Of a stretch of 64,000 nucleotides of DNA, positions 43,193-52,554 are shown in pieces. Each line of letters starts with the position of its first letter. The first letter of the stretch is position 1. A program made the translations under genes and the position numbers. The stretch is from NCBI RefSeq assembly GCF_000244875.1, contig NC_016791.1, positions 1,865,001 to 1,929,000 on the forward strand. The letters run 5' to 3'. The notes below the pieces were generated by a model. The model ran no database searches and was not told the DNA's origin. It worked only from the letters and a program-made list of their open reading frames with translations. This DNA comes from Clostridium sp. BNL1100. GTDB taxonomy: Bacteria > Bacillota > Clostridia > Acetivibrionales > DSM-1351.

Positions 43193-44092
43193 TTATTGGC
43201 TTAGTATTTCCAGTAGCCCGGCTATATCAGAAGGAAGCTCAGCCGTGAATATAACTTCTTTTCGGGTAACAGGATGAAGTATCTCGGTTCTATAGGAATG
43301 AAGGGCTTGCCGGGAAATGAATAAATTTGTATTATCTGAGTACAAAGTGTCACCATAGATAGGAAAACCCATTGCCTGACAATGAACTCTTATCTGGTGT
43401 GTCCGTCCTGTCTCGAGCTTAAAACCCAGCAAGGCTGAATTATGTAAAGGAAAACTCTTAAGAACATTATAATGTGTTATTGATGGTGCTCCGTCCTCCG
43501 AGATGTGCCTTAGCATAATACTGCCAGGCTTTCTGGCTATGGGTAGATTTATAGTACCTTCACACTTTTCAGGTATACCTTGTACAACACCCAAATATTC
43601 CTTTTTAAACAAATTGGTATGCATTTGCTGGATGAGTATTTCCTGAGTAAACTGGTTCTTTGCAAAAATGATTATACCCGAAGTTTCTCTGTCAAGTCGG
43701 CTGACAGGGCGTACCTTTTTGGTAACACCTTTCTGTTTCAGATAATAAACTATACCGTTGGCTATGGTATTATCAGGATGGTAACTGGTAGGATGGACCA
43801 CAATTCCCGGCTGCTTGTTGAGAACCAGCATACATTCATCTTCAAATATAATATCAAGAGGTATGTCCTGTGGCTCTATATTCTCACACTCTTCCTCAAG
43901 ATCAAGTATTACCTTGAGCCTGTCCTCCGCCTTTACAACATAATTAACTCTTTCAGGATGTTCATTTACATAAATCTTCTGCTGTAATTTTAGCTTTTTT
44001 ATTAATCTTTCAGAAAGCTGAAGTCCGTTTTTCAAAACATATTTAAGAGTTTTTCCGGCTTCATTCTCACTGACTATCCTCTCTAATAACAT
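43193..44092 (-). CDS. RluA family RNA pseudouridine synthase
   Basis: A 299-residue enzyme: N-terminal S4-like RNA-binding region (about 1-65), then the RluA catalytic domain with the Asp of RPVSRLDRETSGIIIFAKN and KKEYLGVVQG, ETGRTHQIRVH. It modifies uridines in rRNA or tRNA; the target cannot be told. ATG 44092 is chosen because AGGAGG lies just before it. The longer frame to 44278 is an AT-rich extension lacking homology. Confidence 0.92.
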   Translation of the reverse strand: MLLERIVSENEAGKTLKYVLKNGLQLSERLIKKLKLQQKIYVNEHPERVNYVVKAEDRLKVILDLEEECENIEPQDIPLDIIFEDECMLVLNKQPGIVVHPTSYHPDNTIANGIVYYLKQKGVTKKVRPVSRLDRETSGIIIFAKNQFTQEILIQQMHTNLFKKEYLGVVQGIPEKCEGTINLPIARKPGSIMLRHISEDGAPSITHYNVLKSFPLHNSALLGFKLETGRTHQIRVHCQAMGFPIYGDTLYSDNTNLFISRQALHSYRTEILHPVTRKEVIFTAELPSDIAGLLEILSQ

Positions 44093-44262
44093 TAAAATCC
44101 TCCTGACAATATTGGAAACAATAAATGTATATAGTATATGCTGCTTGATATATTGTACTATAAATGGAATTTGATACGCAAAAGTTTTATAATTAACTTG
44201 ATAAACCAAAACAAAGTAGATAAAATCATGTATATATAAACTACGAAAGAGGAATTTTACCA

Positions 44263-45549
44263 ATGGATTTACAAACAAGAGAATTTTTAAAACAGAAATT
44301 TGAAATAGATGATAAGATTATTGAATTGGCTGAACAAGCTGAAAAAGATGCACAAGAGGTATTTGCACGAATTGACGGAACAAAGCAGCTGAACCAGATG
44401 AAAGTAATAAAGGCAATGCAGGAAAACAAACTAAGCGATTCACATTTCAACGGAACAACCGGCTATGGCTATGACGACAGGGGAAGAGAAGTTCTAGACA
44501 GTGTTTATGCAAATATATTTCAAACCGAGGACGCTCTTGTGCGCCATCAGATTGTTTCGGGTACCCAGGCACTTGCACTTTGCCTTTTTGGAAATCTCAG
44601 ACCAGGAGATGAGCTGGTAGCTGTTACAGGTAAACCCTATGACACTCTGGAAGAAGTAATCGGAATAAGAGGGGAAAACTGCGGTTCCCTAAAGGAGTTC
44701 GGGGTAACTTATAAACAGGTTGATTTAACGGATGGAAAACCGGACCTGAAAAAAATTAAAGCAACTGTGTCCGAGAAAACTAAAATGGCAATGATTCAGC
44801 GTTCAAGAGGTTATTCATGGAGAGATGCACTGTCCATTCAGGATATAAAAAATGTAATAGACGCAGTTAAAGAAGTTAACAGTAACATAATTGTAATGGT
44901 TGATAACTGTTACGGGGAGTTTGTTGAGGTATTAGAGCCTACACAGGTGGGAGCGGATATAATAGCAGGTTCGCTTATTAAAAACCCCGGTGGCGGACTG
45001 GCACTGACCGGCGGTTATATAGCCGGGAAGAAGCACCTGGTAGAGCAGGCAGCATACAGACTTACATCTCCGGGCCTTGGCAAAGAGGTTGGCGCTTCTC
45101 TGGGAAACAACAGGCTTATGTTCCAAGGCTTATTTATGTCACCTCATGTGGTGGCGGAAAGCCTCAAGGGTGCTGTATTTTGTGCTGCACTTATGGAACG
45201 GGCGGGATTTGAGACAATGCCTTCTGTAAAGTCACACAGAAGTGATATAATACAATCAGTAAAATTTAATAATAAAGAAAGCCTTATTGCATTTTGTCAA
45301 GGTATACAGAAAGGGTCGCCTGTAGATTCTTATGTTACACCACAACCATGGGACATGCCGGGATATGATTCACCGGTTATCATGGCAGCCGGAGCATTTG
45401 TACAGGGGTCATCCATTGAACTCAGTGCTGATGCACCTATCAAAGAACCTTATGTGGCTTACATGCAGGGCGGTCTTGTATATGAACATGTTAAGCTGGG
45501 GAATATTATTGCTTTGCAGAAACTGCTAGATCAGGGGATGGTAAAGTAA
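44263..45549 (+). CDS. Methionine gamma-lyase/aluminium-resistance family PLP enzyme (YnbB-like)
   Basis: A 428-residue fold-type I PLP enzyme with AGSLIKNPGGGLALTGGY holding the PLP lysine, HFNGTTGYGYDDRGREVLD at the N-terminus and GTQALALCLFG. This family, long annotated as aluminium resistance protein, is close to cystathionine/methionine lyases. The substrate in Clostridia is not known. It is divergent from the RluA-family gene and has AAAGAGG upstream. Confidence 0.88.
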   Translation: MDLQTREFLKQKFEIDDKIIELAEQAEKDAQEVFARIDGTKQLNQMKVIKAMQENKLSDSHFNGTTGYGYDDRGREVLDSVYANIFQTEDALVRHQIVSGTQALALCLFGNLRPGDELVAVTGKPYDTLEEVIGIRGENCGSLKEFGVTYKQVDLTDGKPDLKKIKATVSEKTKMAMIQRSRGYSWRDALSIQDIKNVIDAVKEVNSNIIVMVDNCYGEFVEVLEPTQVGADIIAGSLIKNPGGGLALTGGYIAGKKHLVEQAAYRLTSPGLGKEVGASLGNNRLMFQGLFMSPHVVAESLKGAVFCAALMERAGFETMPSVKSHRSDIIQSVKFNNKESLIAFCQGIQKGSPVDSYVTPQPWDMPGYDSPVIMAAGAFVQGSSIELSADAPIKEPYVAYMQGGLVYEHVKLGNIIALQKLLDQGMVK

Positions 45550-45599
45550 AAGCGAGATGAAACAACACTAAAGAAAAGGTAATAGGTGGAGGGAAACAA

Positions 45600-46847
45600 A
45601 TGGGGAATGTATTCAAAATCAAGGGCATTAAGATAGGCACACTGATTATGGGAATCTTTCTACTGATATATCTACCATCATTGCTTTACATAACATTTGG
45701 CAATACTATTGAAAAAGATATATTGAAAAACGGCAAAATAGAAGTAATTCAAAATGTTGATGGTATTCTGATAAGAAATGAAAAGGTTATAGATTCTCCG
45801 GATGATGGTAATTGTGTTATGGATGCGGTAGAGGGTGAAAAGGTTCCTGCTTTTTACAGGATAGCTACTATAGTTAAAAATGTACCCGTTTCAACTTATG
45901 AGGAACTTAAAAAAAAGGAAATGCAAATTAGCAGTGCACAAAAAGCTCAAAAAGAGAATTTGGGAGTTTTCTCCGGTGACATAATTAAACTTGACTCCGA
46001 AATAATTGAAAAGGTAAAAAATTTGGGGCAGCAGTCAGTAAGAGGAAGCTTGGTTGAAAGCTATGATACCGTGTCTGATATTGACAGCGTTGTGTACAGA
46101 AAATCCGATATATTTGGCGACAACAGTAAATCTGAAAAATATATAAACAGGCTAATCAGTGAAAAAGCCGAAATTGAAAGCAGACTAAACAATAATGTCA
46201 AAGAGGTAAGGGCCGGTTCCGCGGGATTGATATCTTTTGCGATAGATGGTTATGAATCACTGCTGACTCCGGGTTTTATAAAAAAGGCTACACCTCAAGA
46301 CTTAGAAAATATCACCGTTAAAAATACAAACAGGGACTTTAATGTTGTTGATGTAAAAAAAGGAGAGCCTATTGCGAAGATAGTAAAAGATCTGGATAAT
46401 TATATGGTTACTGTAGTTGACCAAAAAACAGCAAAGGATCTGACAGAAGATAAGCTCGTAACCCTCAGAATTAATGATATAGGCTACAGTATGGAGGCAG
46501 TAATAAATTACAGCTCAGATATCATTAACGGAAAAAAAGTCATTTCGTTTAAATATGATACCGGTTTAGATGAAACTATAGGTATGCGTAGGATAAATGT
46601 TGATGTAGTATTATCCAGCTATAGTGGTTTGAAGGTTCCTCGTAGCTGCCTTCAGAATATTAATAATCAAACTGCCAAAATATGTTTATTAAAGGGGAAT
46701 ACAGCTACTTTTAAAGAGGTAAAAATAGTAGGGATGAATGACGATGCAGCAATAATTGATAATCCCGATGGGGAGTCATCAGTAGCACTTTACAACACAT
46801 ACATTCTAAATCCCAAAAACATACAGGAGGGACAGATAATTGATTGA
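45600..46847 (+). CDS. HlyD-like membrane-anchored protein
   Basis: A 415-residue protein with one N-terminal membrane helix (about 13-35), then extracytoplasmic beta/coil structure with HlyD-type halves (IEVIQNVDGILIRNEKVI; VRAGSAGLISFAIDGYE). Clostridia encode such proteins directly ahead of yggS-sepF, suggesting a role near division, but the function is unproven. Overlaps yggS by 8 nt. Confidence 0.8.
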   Translation: MGNVFKIKGIKIGTLIMGIFLLIYLPSLLYITFGNTIEKDILKNGKIEVIQNVDGILIRNEKVIDSPDDGNCVMDAVEGEKVPAFYRIATIVKNVPVSTYEELKKKEMQISSAQKAQKENLGVFSGDIIKLDSEIIEKVKNLGQQSVRGSLVESYDTVSDIDSVVYRKSDIFGDNSKSEKYINRLISEKAEIESRLNNNVKEVRAGSAGLISFAIDGYESLLTPGFIKKATPQDLENITVKNTNRDFNVVDVKKGEPIAKIVKDLDNYMVTVVDQKTAKDLTEDKLVTLRINDIGYSMEAVINYSSDIINGKKVISFKYDTGLDETIGMRRINVDVVLSSYSGLKVPRSCLQNINNQTAKICLLKGNTATFKEVKIVGMNDDAAIIDNPDGESSVALYNTYILNPKNIQEGQIID

Positions 46848-47547
46848 TGAAACTATAAAGCAAAATCTGGACGACATATATTCCAGAATAAAAGCCGCCG
46901 CAGAAAAAAGCGGGAGAAAAGCAGAAGACATAAAGCTTATTGCAGTTACTAAAACTGTTGAGGTTGATAGAATAAGAAATGTTAGTGAATACGGAGTCCC
47001 GGACTTCGGTGAAAACAGGGTACAGGAGCTGTTGGAAAAGTACGAAAAGTTTGATGAATCAATAAAATGGCATTTGATTGGGCATTTGCAAACAAATAAA
47101 GTGAAATATATTATTGATAAAGTTCATATGATACATTCCGTAGACAGCTTTGAACTGGCAAAGGAGATTGACAACCGTGCTGGTAAAGCAGGCAAAAAAA
47201 TGAACGTACTTTTACAGGTAAACGTTTCAGGTGAAGAAACGAAGTTTGGAATTAGGCCGGAAGAAGTTAATGCATATGTGGAGTATATTTCCCAATTAGA
47301 GAATTTATCTTTAAGGGGAATGATGACTATAGCCCCATTTGCGGATAATACCCAGGAAATAAGACCTATATTTAAGAATCTTTACGACATTTTTATTGAC
47401 ATAAAGAATAAAAGAATAGATAATGTTAGTATGGATTATCTTTCCATGGGTATGAGCAACGATTTTGAGGTTGCTATTGAAGAAGGAGCAAATCTTGTCA
47501 GAATCGGAACAGGTATTTTTGGAAAGCGAAATTATCCTCAAAAGTAG
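46840..47547 (+). CDS. yggS: PLP homeostasis protein YggS
   Basis: A 235-residue single-domain alanine-racemase-fold protein: KLIAVTKTV with the PLP Lys, PDFGENRVQELLEKYE, WHLIGHLQTNKVKYI, and SMGMSNDFEVAIEEGANLVRIG. It maintains PLP and amino-acid balance rather than catalysing racemisation. The TTG start with AGGAGGG upstream. Always next to sepF in Firmicutes. Confidence 0.95.
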   Translation: MIDETIKQNLDDIYSRIKAAAEKSGRKAEDIKLIAVTKTVEVDRIRNVSEYGVPDFGENRVQELLEKYEKFDESIKWHLIGHLQTNKVKYIIDKVHMIHSVDSFELAKEIDNRAGKAGKKMNVLLQVNVSGEETKFGIRPEEVNAYVEYISQLENLSLRGMMTIAPFADNTQEIRPIFKNLYDIFIDIKNKRIDNVSMDYLSMGMSNDFEVAIEEGANLVRIGTGIFGKRNYPQK

Positions 47548-47604
47548 TAAAAATGAACAATAGACAAAAAATATATTTACTAAAGACTCAGGGGGTATTT
47601 GGAA

Positions 47605-48075
47605 ATGTCAAAACTTCTTAACAAGGTGTTTAATTTTGTAGGCTGGGAAGCTGTTGATGAGGATGAAGATGAATTTGACGAGCAGGAATTGAGTACAAAG
47701 GAAGAAGTAAAAGAAGAACCTATTCAGACACACTTCTTTAATAGCTCAAAAAAGCAGCAGTCAGGTAAGGTTGTAAATATTCATACCGGTAATCAATTTA
47801 AAATGATTGTAGCACAGCCGAATACTTTTGATGATGCACAAGATATTTGCGATCACTTAAAGAGCAAAAAACCTGTAGTTATAAATCTTGAAGGCATTGA
47901 AAAGCAGGATGCTCAGAGAATAATTGATTTTTTAAGCGGTTCAGTATATGCACTTGACGGAAGTATTCAAAAAGTTTCCTGTGATATTTTTGTTATAGCT
48001 CCAAATAATGTAGATGTTAGTGGCGATTTAAAGGATGAACTGAGAAACAAAACCGTTTTTCCATGGGCTAAATAG
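47605..48075 (+). CDS. sepF: Cell division protein SepF
   Basis: A 156-residue protein: N-terminal amphipathic membrane-binding helix (MSKLLNKVFNFVGWE), an acidic linker and a C-terminal SepF domain (FDDAQDICDHLKSKKPVVIN; DAQRIIDFLSGSVYALDGSI). It tethers FtsZ to the membrane at the septum. ATG 47605 is preferred over TTG 47599. Confidence 0.95.
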   Translation: MSKLLNKVFNFVGWEAVDEDEDEFDEQELSTKEEVKEEPIQTHFFNSSKKQQSGKVVNIHTGNQFKMIVAQPNTFDDAQDICDHLKSKKPVVINLEGIEKQDAQRIIDFLSGSVYALDGSIQKVSCDIFVIAPNNVDVSGDLKDELRNKTVFPWAK

Positions 48076-48106
48076 TTTTGTCTCTTACATTGGAGGAGTA
48101 ATTTAG

Positions 48107-48397
48107 ATGGATTCAGTTTATAGAGCTATAAATGGTGTATTGTTTGCCTTTGAAATGGTTTTGGTAGCCAGAGCAGTTCTTTCTTGGCTTCCGATATCAA
48201 GGAATAACAAATTTGTAGATTTGCTACATGCTATTACCGAACCGGTACTTTCACCTATACGTAATATGCTTAGCAGATCAAGTATATTTAATAATTCCAT
48301 GCTGTCTATGATGGATTTTTCTCCAATTGTTGCATTTCTGCTTATTGAAGTAATTAGAAATGTGGTTTTCAGTATATTTAGAATGTTTGTATATTAG
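48107..48397 (+). CDS. yggT: YggT family membrane protein
   Basis: A 96-residue protein with two membrane helices and the YggT pattern (LVARAVLSWLPISRNNKFVD; TEPVLSPIRNML). It is found next to sepF in Firmicutes and cyanobacteria, linked to division and osmotic tolerance. TGGAGGAG precedes the ATG. Confidence 0.92.
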   Translation: MDSVYRAINGVLFAFEMVLVARAVLSWLPISRNNKFVDLLHAITEPVLSPIRNMLSRSSIFNNSMLSMMDFSPIVAFLLIEVIRNVVFSIFRMFVY

Positions 48398-48403
48398 GAA
48401 TTT

Positions 48404-49186
48404 ATGGATAAAAACGAATTATTCAAGATGGTTTCAAAACTAGAGGATAGGGTGCTTGTTTCACGTTTATTGGACAAGGTTGAACAGTGCCGTTATTCCT
48501 CTTTTGCATATTCGGATTTTCTTTCTCCTTATGAAGCTTCTGTTGCTAAAAAGGTTTTGGACAGGGTAAAAGATGTTTTTTATAAATTAACAGGCGGGTA
48601 CGAAGGAGCAGAACGAGCTATAACTGTAATAAGCAGTGATTTTATCGAGGAAGATATTCCTTATAACACTCCCGTAGGCTTATTGAGAATAACACCTGTA
48701 ATTGAAAATAAGCTTTCCCATAGGGATTATCTTGGGTCATTACTGGGATTAGGAATCAAGAGAGAAAAAATCGGAGATATACTTGTTAATGAAACATTCG
48801 CAGATGTTTTTGTTATTGATAAAATAGCAGAATATATATTATACAATTTGGACAAAATTGGTAATGTAAAAGTGCAATGTGAATTGTGTGATATATATCA
48901 ATTTACTCCGCCCCAAAAGAAGGAGCGGAGCATAAATACCACGGTAGCTTCTCTTCGTGCCGATTCCGTTGCATCCAGCGGGTTTGGTTTGTCCAGAACA
49001 AAGGTAATGGACTATTTTAAAGCACAAAGAGTAAACGTAAACTGGGAATTGGTTCAAAGCCCGTCAAAAATGTTGGATGAGGGAGACGTAATATCAATAA
49101 GAGGAATGGGAAGAATTGTTCTTGAAAAGGTTTTGGGAAACACCAGAAAGGACAGAATTAGCATTGTTATAAAACGTTTCGAATAA
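48404..49186 (+). CDS. ylmH: YlmH-type S4 RNA-binding protein
   Basis: A 260-residue protein with a C-terminal S4 domain (TKVMDYFKAQRVNVNWELVQ; DEGDVISIRGMGRIVLEK) preceded by a YlmH domain containing LGLGIKREKIGDILVNE. YlmH takes part in ribosome-associated quality control, in which peptidyl-tRNA-carrying 50S subunits are rescued. It lies in the sepF-yggT-ylmH-divIVA order. Confidence 0.94.
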   Translation: MDKNELFKMVSKLEDRVLVSRLLDKVEQCRYSSFAYSDFLSPYEASVAKKVLDRVKDVFYKLTGGYEGAERAITVISSDFIEEDIPYNTPVGLLRITPVIENKLSHRDYLGSLLGLGIKREKIGDILVNETFADVFVIDKIAEYILYNLDKIGNVKVQCELCDIYQFTPPQKKERSINTTVASLRADSVASSGFGLSRTKVMDYFKAQRVNVNWELVQSPSKMLDEGDVISIRGMGRIVLEKVLGNTRKDRISIVIKRFE

Positions 49187-49215
49187 TATGATGTCTCAAG
49201 AAAGGATGACCATTT

Positions 49216-49680
49216 ATGAATTATACGCCGAATGATCTTGATAATATAAAATTTAAGAAAAATTTTATGGGATATAATGAAGATCAGGTTAACGAAGTAT
49301 TGGACAGTGTAATACAGGATTATGAGCTTTACATAAAAGAAAATATAGAGCTTAAAGATAGAATTTCAGTATTAAATGAAGGTATTCAACATTATAAAAA
49401 TATTGAGGAATCCCTTCAAAATACACTGATAGTAGCACAGCAAACCGGTGAGGAAATTAAGAAAAATTCTTATGAAAAGGCAGAAAACATTATCAAAGAG
49501 GCGGAATTAAAGGCTCAAAGGATAATCAACGATGCTAATCAGGAAGTTATCAAGATTCGTTTTGAATATGAAGAAATGAAGAAAAGACTCCACCTTTTTA
49601 AAACCAAGTCGGAAACACTTTTATTGTCTCAGTTGGAATTGTTGAAACAATTGTTTAACACAGACAATGGTGAAGAATAA
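49216..49680 (+). CDS. divIVA: DivIVA family protein
   Basis: A 154-residue coiled-coil protein with the DivIVA N-terminus (YTPNDLDNIKFKKNFMGYNE, then EDQVNEVLDSVIQDYE) that binds negatively curved membrane, followed by two coiled-coil segments. It organises cell poles and septa. It ends the division cluster before a terminator. Confidence 0.94.
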   Translation: MNYTPNDLDNIKFKKNFMGYNEDQVNEVLDSVIQDYELYIKENIELKDRISVLNEGIQHYKNIEESLQNTLIVAQQTGEEIKKNSYEKAENIIKEAELKAQRIINDANQEVIKIRFEYEEMKKRLHLFKTKSETLLLSQLELLKQLFNTDNGEE

Positions 49681-49703
49681 GCAAATACAGTACTAAAACT
49701 TTT

Positions 49704-49747
49704 AAGCCCTTAGAAACAAGGTAAAAAACTTGTTTCCAAGGGTTTTG
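49704..49747 (+). terminator. Terminator after divIVA
   Basis: CCCTT-A-GAAACAAG / CTTGTTTC-C-AAGGG hairpin followed by TTTT. Confidence 0.85.
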
Positions 49748-49842
49748 TGTGTTAATGGAATAATAATAGAAAATATGATATAATTACAAACATATTTTTA
49801 AGTAAATTCTATCATTTAACAATAACTGTGGGGTGTTATTTT

Positions 49843-52359
49843 TTGCAGGTCAAAAAGGTAAAAAAGAAGAAAAAATATAAACGAGTTGAAAGCGGTTTTT
49901 CAAAATATAAAAATGAAATTTTAGGCCTTATTTTATTTGCTTTCGGAGTACTGGCTTTTTTCAGTTTTATATTTACAAAATCCATGGGTGTTTTCGGCAA
50001 AGGCATAACAAATGTTATGCTTGGTTTTCTTGGTGTAGCAGCATATGTGGTTCCCGTTGTTCTCATAGTATACGGTGTTGCTATGATATTTAAAATGGAT
50101 AGTCATAATTTCAGACGCCGCTTGTTATATTTTGGTGTACTTTTGGTATTGCTTTCTGCATTTATTCAAGTATCGGTATTTAATTACGATGAATTTTCAG
50201 GCAGAGGTTTGTTTTACAGTATTTCAAAATTTTATGGAGACGGTAAAGTATTGTCAGGTGGAGGTATACTCGGAGGGCTTTTGAGTCTGCCGTTTTTGAT
50301 GACATTTCAGGTTTTAGGAACTGTCATAATTCTTACAACAATATCTATTATTGATGTAATATTGCTTACTAATGTATCAATGGCGGCTTTCCTTAAAAAT
50401 GTTTCGCTATACTTCTCCAATAAAATGAAAGCAGTGAATGAAAATAGAAAGATAAAGAAGCAGGAAAGAATGGAAGCCCAGGAAGAGTCTGTAAATGAAG
50501 TTGAAGTTGCTGAAGTTAATGAGGAAAAACCAAATAAAAAGCAAAAAATAATTAACTTTAAAATAGAACGTGAGAACAGAGGGAAATCAGCTCATAAGCT
50601 TGAACCAGAACCCGAAAATCAGGAGTCAGAGGTTGAAGCTGTTGAGGACGAGATGGAAGAATTCACTGTAAGCCTTACAGGGTTTAATGATGCTGCAGAT
50701 GAGCTTGTAATATCTGATATAAAGGATGCGGGATTGTGTCCTGAAACCAATTCTTTTGCTGATTTGGAGAATCAGCATATCCCTGATGAAAATACAGAGG
50801 GTCAAACAAGTCAGCCCTTAGATACAGAAGCGGTTGCAGCTGACGAAAGTAATCAGGAGGAGCTTGTTATACCTCAGACAGAGATACAGAAACCTATGAT
50901 TTATAATTATCCTTCAACGGATTTACTGGATTCAAATAAGGACGATCTCAATGTTAAGGCATTAAAAAATGTTGCACTTGAAGGTGCCAAGAAGTTAGAG
51001 GATACATTAAAGAGCTTTGGAGTTGATGCACGTGTTATAAATATCAGCCGTGGGCCTGCTGTAACAAGATACGAAATACAGCCAAGTCCCGGAGTAAAAG
51101 TTAGCAAGATTGTAAATTTGTCTGATGATATAGCCCTTAACCTTGCAGCAGCAGGTGTAAGAATTGAAGCTCCGATTCCGGGGAAAGCCGCTGTAGGCAT
51201 AGAAGTACCAAACAAGGAAATGTCGGCCGTGCTTTTAAAGGATATTATTGAATCAAGAGAGTTTTCAAATCACTCCTCAAAACTTGCTTTTTCGGTAGGA
51301 AAAGACATTTCAGGGGAAACTGTTGTTGCGGATATCGGCAAAATGCCTCATATGCTGGTTGCAGGTGCTACGGGTTCGGGAAAAAGTGTATGTATCAATA
51401 GTTTGATAATGAGCATTTTATTCAAGGCATCACCCGAAGAGGTTAAGCTTCTGATGGTTGACCCAAAAGTCGTTGAGCTTGGAATTTATAACGGTATTCC
51501 TCATTTGCTGATACCCGTAGTTACAGACCCAAAGAAGGCTGCCGGAGCGCTTAATTGGGCCGTACAGGAAATGGTAAACAGGTACAAGTTGTTTGCCGAC
51601 AAGGGAGTAAGAGATTTAAAGGGATACAATGCAATGTTAAAGGCAAATAACGAGCAGGGCATATTGCCCCATGTTGTAATTATAGTAGACGAACTTGCGG
51701 ACCTTATGATGGTTGCTCCTAATGATGTTGAGGATGCAATATGCCGTCTGGCACAGATGGCAAGAGCAGCCGGAATGCACTTGGTAATTGCAACACAAAG
51801 GCCGTCTGTAGACGTAATTACCGGTGTTATAAAGGCCAATATTCCTTCGAGAATTTCTTTTGCAGTATCGTCACAGGTGGACTCAAGGACAATACTTGAT
51901 ATGAGTGGGGCAGAAAAACTTCTTGGAAAGGGAGATATGTTATTTTATCCGGTTGGAGAGCCAAAGCCTTTGAGAGTAAAGGGATCATTTGTATCTGATA
52001 CGGAAGTTGAAAGAGTAGTAGAATTTATTAAAACACAGGGTTACACCTCATATGATGAAGATATAATTGAAAAAATAAATGACCAGGCTACGGGAAAAGA
52101 TGATAACCCCGGAGATAACGATGAACTTTTGAATCAGGCTATAGAAATGGTAGTTGAAGCCGGACAGGCATCCGTTTCACTAGTTCAGAGGAAGTTCAAA
52201 GTGGGTTATTCAAGAGCCGCAAGAATAATAGACCAAATGGAAGCACGAAATATAGTTGGCAGGTTTGAAGGTAGTAAACCAAGGCAGGTACTGATTTCTA
52301 AACAGCAGTGGATGGAAATGCAAATGAATCAGAAGGACAGGCAAAATTCAAATCAGTAA
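49843..52359 (+). CDS. ftsK: DNA translocase FtsK/SpoIIIE
   Basis: An 838-residue translocase: four N-terminal membrane helices (about 25-190), an acidic linker (210-370), then the motor with Walker [10 protein letters not shown], Walker [13 protein letters not shown] and a C-terminal gamma winged helix ([36 protein letters not shown]). It pumps DNA at the septum and, as SpoIIIE, into the forespore. The TTG 49843 follows GGGGTG by 7 nt; the GTG 49828 overlaps that site. Confidence 0.95.
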   Translation: MQVKKVKKKKKYKRVESGFSKYKNEILGLILFAFGVLAFFSFIFTKSMGVFGKGITNVMLGFLGVAAYVVPVVLIVYGVAMIFKMDSHNFRRRLLYFGVLLVLLSAFIQVSVFNYDEFSGRGLFYSISKFYGDGKVLSGGGILGGLLSLPFLMTFQVLGTVIILTTISIIDVILLTNVSMAAFLKNVSLYFSNKMKAVNENRKIKKQERMEAQEESVNEVEVAEVNEEKPNKKQKIINFKIERENRGKSAHKLEPEPENQESEVEAVEDEMEEFTVSLTGFNDAADELVISDIKDAGLCPETNSFADLENQHIPDENTEGQTSQPLDTEAVAADESNQEELVIPQTEIQKPMIYNYPSTDLLDSNKDDLNVKALKNVALEGAKKLEDTLKSFGVDARVINISRGPAVTRYEIQPSPGVKVSKIVNLSDDIALNLAAAGVRIEAPIPGKAAVGIEVPNKEMSAVLLKDIIESREFSNHSSKLAFSVGKDISGETVVADIGKMPHMLVAGATGSGKSVCINSLIMSILFKASPEEVKLLMVDPKVVELGIYNGIPHLLIPVVTDPKKAAGALNWAVQEMVNRYKLFADKGVRDLKGYNAMLKANNEQGILPHVVIIVDELADLMMVAPNDVEDAICRLAQMARAAGMHLVIATQRPSVDVITGVIKANIPSRISFAVSSQVDSRTILDMSGAEKLLGKGDMLFYPVGEPKPLRVKGSFVSDTEVERVVEFIKTQGYTSYDEDIIEKINDQATGKDDNPGDNDELLNQAIEMVVEAGQASVSLVQRKFKVGYSRAARIIDQMEARNIVGRFEGSKPRQVLISKQQWMEMQMNQKDRQNSNQ

Positions 52360-52396
52360 TATTACATATAATTTAATATAAAAATATTTTATTGCA

Positions 52397-52437
52397 AAAT
52401 GTATGAATTGCTTAAAACTGATTCATACATTTTTTTG
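52397..52437 (+). terminator. Terminator after ftsK
   Basis: AAATGTATGAAT / ATTCATACATTT hairpin followed by TTTTT. Confidence 0.9.
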
Positions 52438-52554
52438 TAAATTGATTATTTCCCGGGATGGTATAAATACCTGCATTTCTTCATAACTATTTTATAAATA
52501 CACACTTATATTGGACTAGCTAAAGAAAATTTATAAAATACGTGGGGGTGCAAA

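Noticed and set aside
43193-44278. Long 361-residue form of the RluA-family protein
   Set aside because: The extra 62 residues are AT-rich translation of a promoter region; AGGAGG directly precedes the internal ATG at 44092.
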